Assembly (NCBI RefSeq): GCF_000949385.2
Contig: NZ_JYKO02000001.1
Coordinates: forward strand, 1,512,620-1,576,619
Length of the DNA: 64,000 nt
Direction of reading: 5' to 3'
Origin: Pseudomonas sp. LFM046
GTDB lineage: Bacteria; Pseudomonadota; Gammaproteobacteria; Pseudomonadales; Pseudomonadaceae
A program made the position numbers and the translations under genes. The notes beneath the pieces were generated by a model. That model was not told the origin of the DNA. It worked only from the letters and a program-made list of their open reading frames with translations, and searched no databases. Shown one piece after another: positions 58,204-64,000 of this stretch. Position 1 is the first letter of the stretch, and every line of letters starts with the position of its first letter.

Positions 58204-58800
58204 GTGGACCTGTTCGACGATATCCCCCTCCAACTGCCCGATGCTGAACTGCGCTACGAGCCGCATTTTCTTACTCCGGGGGAGGCCAGCGACTGGCTGG
58301 AACGGCTGGTGGCCGAGACGCCCTGGGAGCGGCCTGAGGTCTATCTCCATGGGCGCCATTATCCGGTGCCGCGCCTGGTGGCCTGGTACGGCGATCCCGA
58401 GGCCAGCTACACCTATTCCGGACTGACCCACCAACCCCTGCCCTGGACGCCGTTGCTGGCGGAAATCCGCTCGCGGGTGCAGGACGCAGTGGGGCAACCG
58501 CTCAACGGCGTGCTGCTCAATTACTACCGCGATGGGCAGGACTCCATGGGCTGGCACAGTGACGACGAACCTGAACTGGGGCGGAATCCAACGGTAGCCT
58601 CCCTCAATCTGGGCGAGACCCGCCGCTTCGACCTGCGCCGCAAGGGCAGCAACCGCATCGAGTGCTCCCTGGACCTGGGCCACGGCGCGCTACTGGTCAT
58701 GAGCGGGCCGACACAGCATCATTGGCAGCACCAGGTGGCGAAGACCCGCATCCCTTGCGCCCCCCGTCTCAATCTCACCTTCCGCTGGATCCGCAGATGA
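58204..58800 (+). CDS. alkB: AlkB-type DNA/RNA dealkylase, GTG start
   Basis: The 198-residue Fe(II)/2-oxoglutarate dioxygenase carries the iron ligands His118 and Asp120 (GWHSDDE) and His176, with the Arg of RLNLTFRW as 2-oxoglutarate ligand. The YLHGRHYPVPRLVAWYGD block is typical of AlkB homologs. It starts with GTG, and no strong ribosome-binding site is seen. It repairs alkylated bases by oxidative demethylation. It overlaps the next small gene by four bases (ATGA). Confidence 0.88.
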   Translation: MDLFDDIPLQLPDAELRYEPHFLTPGEASDWLERLVAETPWERPEVYLHGRHYPVPRLVAWYGDPEASYTYSGLTHQPLPWTPLLAEIRSRVQDAVGQPLNGVLLNYYRDGQDSMGWHSDDEPELGRNPTVASLNLGETRRFDLRRKGSNRIECSLDLGHGALLVMSGPTQHHWQHQVAKTRIPCAPRLNLTFRWIRR

Positions 58801-58952
58801 GCAATGACGAAAACCTGATCGACTTCGGTGCCGAGCGCGAAAAGCGCATCCATGACGTCCACGAAAAGCGCTTGAACGACATGCGCAAGGCCTTCGAACA
58901 GGCCATGCCGCTGCCCAAGGGCAAGAAGTCGAAGAAACCGAAAAAGCGCTGA
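58797..58952 (+). CDS. Small Lys-rich hypothetical protein
   Basis: The 51-residue protein is translationally coupled to alkB (ATGA overlap). It is mostly helical and charged, with a basic C-terminus (PKGKKSKKPKKR) that might bind nucleic acid. No known family is recognised; coupling suggests a genuine gene. Confidence 0.6.
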   Translation: MSNDENLIDFGAEREKRIHDVHEKRLNDMRKAFEQAMPLPKGKKSKKPKKR

Positions 58953-59009
58953 GTTCGACTCCTTTTCCCGGATTTCATCCGGGCTGACTGACTGTGGTGG
59001 GGCTTTTGT

Positions 59010-59107
59010 TGTGGGGGCGAATTTATTCGCCAAGGGCTGCGCAGCAGCCCCAAGCTGACTCCCAGGCCGAACCTGCGGTCCGGTTCGCGAATGAATTCGC
59101 CCCCACA
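59010..59107. repeat. REP-type inverted pair C (GTAGGGGCGA family)
   Basis: TGTGGGGGCGAATTTATTCG (from 59010) faces CGCGAATGAATTCGCCCCCA (ending near 59106). The spacer includes the stem GGGCTGCGCAGCAGCCC. It is a slightly diverged copy of pairs A and B. Confidence 0.8.
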
Positions 59108-59117
59108 GAAAAGTTTC

Positions 59118-59200
59118 GTAGGGTGGACCACGCTTCATCGGTCCACCGTCGGAGCTCGTCCCCGCATCGTTGGTGGATAGAAAAGCGCTATCCACCCTAC
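59118..59200. repeat. GTAGGGTGGA repeat, inverted pair
   Basis: GTAGGGTGGACCACGCTTCA (59118 onward) nearly repeats 24015–24049, and an outer inverted copy TCCACCCTAC ends at 59200. The pair brackets GTGGATAGAAAAGCGCTATC. Confidence 0.75.
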
Positions 59201-59226
59201 AACTGCCCTGCCGCCTCCCTCGAAAT

Positions 59227-59240
59227 TTGATCTGGATCAG
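59227..59240 (+). promoter_or_regulatory. Upstream Anr/FNR box
   Basis: TTGATCTGGATCAG matches the Anr/FNR consensus TTGAT-N4-ATCAA at nine of ten fixed positions. Its centre lies 50 bases upstream of the second box, about −91.5 from the predicted PhrS start. Confidence 0.75.
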
Positions 59241-59276
59241 TGTCCCGACAGCCTTGTCGCGGGCCCTCCGGCACTA

Positions 59277-59290
59277 TTGATCCAGATCAA
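59277..59290 (+). promoter_or_regulatory. Perfect Anr/FNR box of phrS promoter
   Basis: TTGATCCAGATCAA is a perfect Anr/FNR site. Its centre at 59283.5 and a TAACTT −10 (59313–59318) predict transcription from about 59325, placing the box at −41.5 as in class II activation under low oxygen. Confidence 0.88.
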
Positions 59291-59359
59291 TTTTCGATCC
59301 CGGCCGTGCGGGTAACTTGAACCCATCGAAGCAACAACGCCACACGCAGGAGGCAGATC

Positions 59360-59476
59360 ATGTTCATCGATACAGTGGTTCTCGCTGGTATAGGCACCGT
59401 CGGTCTCATGTTCGCGTTCTTCGCTGGCGTTGGTTACTTCATCTGGAAGGACTCGCACAAACGCAAGCCGCGTTGA
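59360..59476 (+). CDS. 38-residue membrane peptide encoded within PhrS
   Basis: ATG 59360 is preceded by AGGAGG eight bases upstream. It encodes one transmembrane helix (TVVLAGIGTVGLMFAFFAGV) and a basic end (WKDSHKRKPR). PhrS of P. aeruginosa is known to contain a 37-codon ORF, so this is probably its counterpart. The good ribosome-binding site implies translation; the peptide's role is not known. Confidence 0.8.
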   Translation: MFIDTVVLAGIGTVGLMFAFFAGVGYFIWKDSHKRKPR

Positions 59477-59509
59477 GTTCTCTGGGTTTACAGGCACGCA
59501 AGGCACCTC

Positions 59510-59535
59510 GGGCGACTTCGGTCGCCCATTTTTTT
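59510..59535 (+). terminator. Intrinsic terminator of phrS
   Basis: GGGCGAC, loop TTCG, then GTCGCCC, followed by ATTTTTTTATT. This is a seven-base stem with a strong T-run. Confidence 0.93.
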
Positions 59536-59562
59536 ATTCCCGCTTTTCTTCCATTACGGCCC

Positions 59563-59577
59563 GCGCCAGACTGGCGC
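59563..59577 (+). repeat. Palindrome directly before FemAB-like start codon
   Basis: GCGCCAG (59563–59569) and CTGGCGC (59571–59577) form a perfect inverted repeat one base before the ATG at 59579. It could occlude initiation as an RNA hairpin or be an operator; no Shine-Dalgarno is visible. Confidence 0.5.
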
Positions 59578-59578
59578 C

Positions 59579-60706
59579 ATGCCGATCCAGACCCTTTCCC
59601 GCCTCGATGATCTCGATCCGCAGCACTGGGATGCCCTGCTGCCGGACGACCAGCCGTTCCTGCGCCACGCGTTTCTTTCCACCCTGGAGGAGAGCGGCAG
59701 CGTGGGTGGCCGCAGTGGCTGGCATCCGGCGCATCACCTGTTGCGCGGAGAGCGCGGTGAGCTGAGGGCCGCGCTGCCGGCCTACCTCAAGAGTCATTCC
59801 TACGGCGAATACGTGTTCGACTGGGCCTGGGCCGATGCCTGCCAGCGAGCGGGCATCCGCTATTACCCCAAGCTGCTGGCTGCGGTGCCGTTCACCCCGG
59901 TCGGCGGGGCGCGCCTGCTGGCGGTGGATGACGCGGCCGCCGAAGCGCTGCTGGATGCGGTGGTGGCCGATGTCGCCGCCGACGGCCTTTCCGGTCTGCA
60001 TATCAATTTCACCGATGCCTTTGCCGACCACCACCTGCGCGGCCGCGAGGGCTGGCTGGAGCGCCTGGGCTGCCAGTTCCACTGGCGCAATCACGGCTAC
60101 CGGGACTTCCAGGATTTCCTCGATGCGCTGAGTTCGCGCAAGCGCAAGCAGATCCGCAAGGAGCGCGACCAGGTGGCGGGGCAGGGGATCGAGTTCCAAT
60201 GGCGCCAGGGCCACGAACTGGATGAAGCGGACTGGGATTTCGTCTACGCCTGCTACGCCAACACCTACCGGGTGCGGGGCCAGGCGCCCTATCTGACGAG
60301 GACGTTCTTCAGCCTGCTGGCGCAACGGATGCCGGAAGCGATTCGCGTGGTACTGGCGCTGCAGAACAGCCGGCCGGTGGCCATGGCCTTCTCGCTAGTG
60401 GGGGGCGACACCCTGTACGGGCGCTATTGGGGCTGTCTGGCGGAGTTCGACAGGCTGCATTTCGAGACCTGCTTCTACCAGGGTATCGACCAGGCTATCG
60501 CCATTGGCCTCCAGCGCTTCGATGCTGGAGCTCAGGGCGAGCACAAGTTGATCCGGGGATTTGAGCCGGTGATCACCCGCTCCTGGCACTGGCTGTCCCA
60601 TCCCGGCTTGCGAGCCGCGGTGGACGATTTCCTGGTGCAGGAGCGGGGTGGGGTGCTGGCCTACGCAGAAGAAGCGAGAGGCCTGCTGCCCTTCCGGCGG
60701 GATTGA
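59579..60706 (+). CDS. FemAB-like / DUF482 GNAT-fold protein
   Basis: The 375-residue protein matches the peptidogalycan-biosynthesis/DUF482 family: FLRHAFLSTLEESGSVGGRS, PFTPVGGARLLA, SSRKRKQIRKERDQVAGQGI, and the C-terminal LIRGFEPVITRSWHWLSHP. The GNAT-like fold suggests acyl or aminoacyl transfer, and the substrate is unknown. The start lacks an obvious ribosome-binding site and is preceded by the perfect palindrome GCGCCAG-A-CTGGCGC. Confidence 0.85.
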   Translation: MPIQTLSRLDDLDPQHWDALLPDDQPFLRHAFLSTLEESGSVGGRSGWHPAHHLLRGERGELRAALPAYLKSHSYGEYVFDWAWADACQRAGIRYYPKLLAAVPFTPVGGARLLAVDDAAAEALLDAVVADVAADGLSGLHINFTDAFADHHLRGREGWLERLGCQFHWRNHGYRDFQDFLDALSSRKRKQIRKERDQVAGQGIEFQWRQGHELDEADWDFVYACYANTYRVRGQAPYLTRTFFSLLAQRMPEAIRVVLALQNSRPVAMAFSLVGGDTLYGRYWGCLAEFDRLHFETCFYQGIDQAIAIGLQRFDAGAQGEHKLIRGFEPVITRSWHWLSHPGLRAAVDDFLVQERGGVLAYAEEARGLLPFRRD

Positions 60707-61051
60707 TCAGCCGATTTGGGTGGGTTCAGGCGTGACGTCCGTCCCGCTGTCGGGGGAGGCATCGATCTGGCTGACGAGGGTGCCGTCAGCGGTGGTGCCG
60801 CCCCATTCGAGGAAGCGGAGCTTGTGCACTTCGCCCTCGCTGTCTTCGTAGACCAGAGTGACCGGCACTACGCCTGTCTTCTGGGAGGTGTCGGTGCGGT
60901 GCAGCACCTTCTGGATGTCGACTTCCATTCCGTAGTGGTAGTCCACGGGCTGCAGGGCGGCACCGTGGTTCTGGTTCTGAATGCCATCCTGGGCGAATAC
61001 GCTGGGCGCGAGGCTAGAGAGCAGGGCGCTTACAACCGAGGCCATTTTCAT
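60707..61051 (-). CDS. DUF2790 periplasmic protein, copy 1
   Basis: The 114-residue protein has a signal peptide (MASVVSALLSSLAPSVFA) and the DUF2790 core (VDYHYGMEVDIQKVLHRTD, GVVPVTLVYEDSEGEVHKLR, FLEWGG). It has an extra Thr/Asp/Pro tail (about 92–114) absent from its paralog. ATG 61051 is chosen to start the signal directly. It is a tandem paralog of 61369. The function is unknown. Confidence 0.8.
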   Translation of the reverse strand: MKMASVVSALLSSLAPSVFAQDGIQNQNHGAALQPVDYHYGMEVDIQKVLHRTDTSQKTGVVPVTLVYEDSEGEVHKLRFLEWGGTTADGTLVSQIDASPDSGTDVTPEPTQIG

Positions 61052-61368
61052 AAGGCTTGTTTTCCTCTGTTGGGTTTCGCTTACGAGGGACTTCATCTGA
61101 CAGGCTGATCGTTTTTAGTTCAACCACCTGGTTCGGCGAACCTCGGTTTGAGCGTTTTTTAACCAGTCCCAATCGCCCGTGCTTGAGGTGTTGCGACCGT
61201 TTGTCGCGGTGAGTGAATTTTTTTCGTTTCTGGCCGGTCTGGGCGTTAATTCCACCTCGACCAAACCGTTTATCTGGTGATTTCACCTGGGTAATGCGCA
61301 CCGTGCCTCTGAGGTCATCAGGTCGGGTGCGCAGGGTGCGCCCGACCGTCTGTCAGGTGCCGTACAGC
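61052..61368. other. Intergenic region between DUF2790 paralogs
   Basis: This 317-base AT-richer gap contains poly-T stretches (TTTTTTAACC, AATTTTTTTCG) and the GGTCGGGTGCGC…GCGCCCGACC hairpin at 61321–61347, which may end transcription of the upstream paralog. I see no small gene. Confidence 0.5.
61321..61347 (-). terminator. Hairpin after DUF2790 copy 2
   Basis: GGTCGGGTGC pairs with GCGCCCGACC over ten positions with one U·G. It is 21 bases after the stop at 61369. No clear U-run follows, so it is a weak or structural candidate. Confidence 0.45.
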
Positions 61369-61635
61369 TCAGCTGTTGCTGGTGTGGTTGCCCCACTCGA
61401 GGAAACGGACCTTGTGCAGCTCGCCCTTGCTGTCCTCATAGACCAGGGTGACCGGCACCACGCCGGTGCGCTGGGAGGCGTCGGTGCGGTACAGGACGCG
61501 CTGTACGTCCAGTTCCATGCCGTAGTGGTAGTCGACGGCGGGGATGCCCGCGCCCGGCTCCCGCTGGAAGTCCTGGGCGAACACGCTGGGGGCGAGGCTG
61601 GCAAGCACGGCGCTGACGGCGGATGCGATCTTCAT
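61369..61635 (-). CDS. DUF2790 periplasmic protein, copy 2
   Basis: The 88-residue protein has a signal peptide (MKIASAVSAVLASLAPSVFA) and the DUF2790 core (VDYHYGMELDVQRVLYRTD, GVVPVTLVYEDSKGELHKVR, FLEWGNH). GAGGA lies upstream of the start. It is about 70% identical to copy 1 over the shared core. The function is unknown. Confidence 0.82.
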   Translation of the reverse strand: MKIASAVSAVLASLAPSVFAQDFQREPGAGIPAVDYHYGMELDVQRVLYRTDASQRTGVVPVTLVYEDSKGELHKVRFLEWGNHTSNS

Positions 61636-61776
61636 GGGCTGATCCTCATTGGGTCCGTGGGTGGTTTCAGGTGAAACCGGAGACGGGTCCCATATGACCA
61701 GCCGGATGAGTCCGGTAGAAATCAAAGCACTTGGTAGTGGAGATCAGCCGCGTCGATGGCGCGACGCGGCCCGGCT

Positions 61777-63609
<1,833 letters not shown>

Positions 63610-63667
63610 GGCGAATCCATCCGGTCAGGAGTCTGGCGACCTGGACTTCCTGTCCGGGCCGGCGGGT

Positions 63668-64000
63668 TCAGAGCCGCTTGGCAGAGAGTATCACCACTGG
63701 CTTCAGCGGAACGTTCTGGAACATGCCGTGATTGCCGGTGGGGACGTTGGCGATCTGGTCGACTACGTCCATGCCGCGCACCACCGTGCCGAACACCGCG
63801 TAGCCGAAGTCGCGGCTGCCGTGATCGAGGAAGGCGTTGTCCTTGTGGTTGATGAAGAACTGGCTGGTGGCCGAGTCAACCGCCTGGGTGCGAGCCATGG
63901 CCAGGGTGCCGCGCACGTTGTGCAGACCATTGTCCGCCTCGTTCTTGATCGGCTGGCGGGTTTCCTTCTCGCTGAAGGCGGTATCGAAGCCACCGCCCTG
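63668..64000 (-). CDS. ppiA: Cyclophilin-type peptidyl-prolyl isomerase, 5' end outside window
   Basis: The frame is open to the last base; 110 C-terminal residues are visible. Cyclophilin hallmarks include [33 protein letters not shown] and the final VVILSAKRL. It is the 3' end of a periplasmic-type PpiA gene on the − strand, next to the MsbA-like gene. The signal peptide, if any, lies outside the window. Confidence 0.9.
   Translation of the reverse strand, partial: QGGGFDTAFSEKETRQPIKNEADNGLHNVRGTLAMARTQAVDSATSQFFINHKDNAFLDHGSRDFGYAVFGTVVRGMDVVDQIANVPTGNHGMFQNVPLKPVVILSAKRL

Larger units (their letters stand above)
58953..59359. other. Intergenic region with REP elements and Anr promoter
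   Basis: This 407-base gap holds REP pair C (59010–59107), GTAGGGTGGA repeats (59118–59200), two Anr boxes (59227–59240, 59277–59290), a −10-like TAACTT (59313–59318) and the start of the PhrS small RNA near 59325. Confidence 0.85.
59325..59535 (+). ncRNA. phrS: Oxygen-responsive small RNA PhrS
   Basis: The predicted transcript runs from about 59325 to the terminator at 59510–59535, about 211 nt, close to the roughly 210 nt known for PhrS. It is preceded by an Anr box at −41.5, contains a short ORF (59360–59476) and lies between alkB and the FemAB-like gene (PA3306/PA3305 in PAO1, from memory), the known phrS position. PhrS activates pqsR (mvfR) translation by pairing with its leader. The segment CAGGCACGCAAGGCACC (59491–59507, transcript positions about 167–183) is the candidate pairing region. 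Confidence 0.85.

Noticed and set aside
59360-59476. Short ORF as a CcoQ-like oxidase subunit
   Set aside because: The single helix and Anr control resemble CcoQ, but position, transcript length and terminator fit the PhrS-internal ORF better and no ccoNOP genes are near.

Overview
The window reads as chromosomal DNA of a Pseudomonas close to the P. aeruginosa/P. resinovorans side of the genus. The GC content is high, the genes are densely packed, and several gene neighbourhoods match, from memory, those of P. aeruginosa PAO1: braCDEFG with two small genes beside braC; the nbdA–rapA–alkB–phrS block (around PA3305–PA3316) with its phosphonate-type ABC transporter; and an MsbA-like ABC gene next to ppiA (PA3227/PA3228). 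I see no prophage, insertion sequence, tRNA, rRNA or CRISPR array.

Region 1 (1–17543, all + strand) is the most unusual part. It encodes a membrane-fusion protein (5' end outside the window), an M50 metalloprotease fused to a PqqD-like N-terminus and a HlyD-like C-terminus, a 2-oxoglutarate hydroxylase, a sulfotransferase, a GNAT acetyltransferase, a DUF6916 protein, a phage-tail-collar (MdpB-like) protein, a 3111-residue DUF4347/Ig-like/autotransporter-repeat surface protein, and a TolC-family lipoprotein. This looks like a tripartite export route for a giant surface protein in which the usual ABC ATPase is absent from the visible genes and a membrane protease-adaptor fusion takes its place, with tailoring enzymes encoded alongside. 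It is the best candidate here for a poorly described system.

Region 2 (17697–21294, − strand) is a copper-resistance operon: copA, a Met/His-repeat periplasmic protein, copB and a c-type cytochrome, with a cop-box-like site upstream. Region 3 (21511–28876) carries a DUF3300/DUF2950 pair, a His/Tyr-rich secreted protein, ppiC, an anchored dual-specificity phosphatase, a chemoreceptor and a LysR regulator. Region 4 (29025–37352) has an aldehyde dehydrogenase, a PotD/PotABC-type ABC importer, an atypical SDR protein and a membrane-anchored FMN glutamate-synthase-like enzyme, which suggests uptake and oxidation of an amine or similar organic substrate.

Region 5 (37544–43561) is the branched-chain amino-acid importer braCDEFG plus two small conserved genes. 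Region 6 (43640–50961) has a phosphonate/phosphite-type ABC importer, a tartronate-semialdehyde-reductase-like gene with hydroxypyruvate isomerase, then selD and the tRNA 2-selenouridine synthase gene. Region 7 (50969–60706) contains the MHYT–GGDEF–EAL protein NbdA, a spinster-type MFS transporter, rapA, alkB, and the oxygen-responsive small RNA PhrS behind two Anr boxes spaced exactly 50 bp apart. Region 8 (60707–64000) has two DUF2790 proteins, an MsbA-like ABC exporter and the 3' end of ppiA.

REP-like inverted repeats occupy several gaps: a family with core GTAGGGGCGAATTCATTCGCC in three inverted pairs, and a second family built on GTAGGGTGGA. Two ABC operons (braC/braD and the PotD-like operon) have a hairpin between the binding-protein gene and the permease genes, consistent with higher expression of the binding protein.
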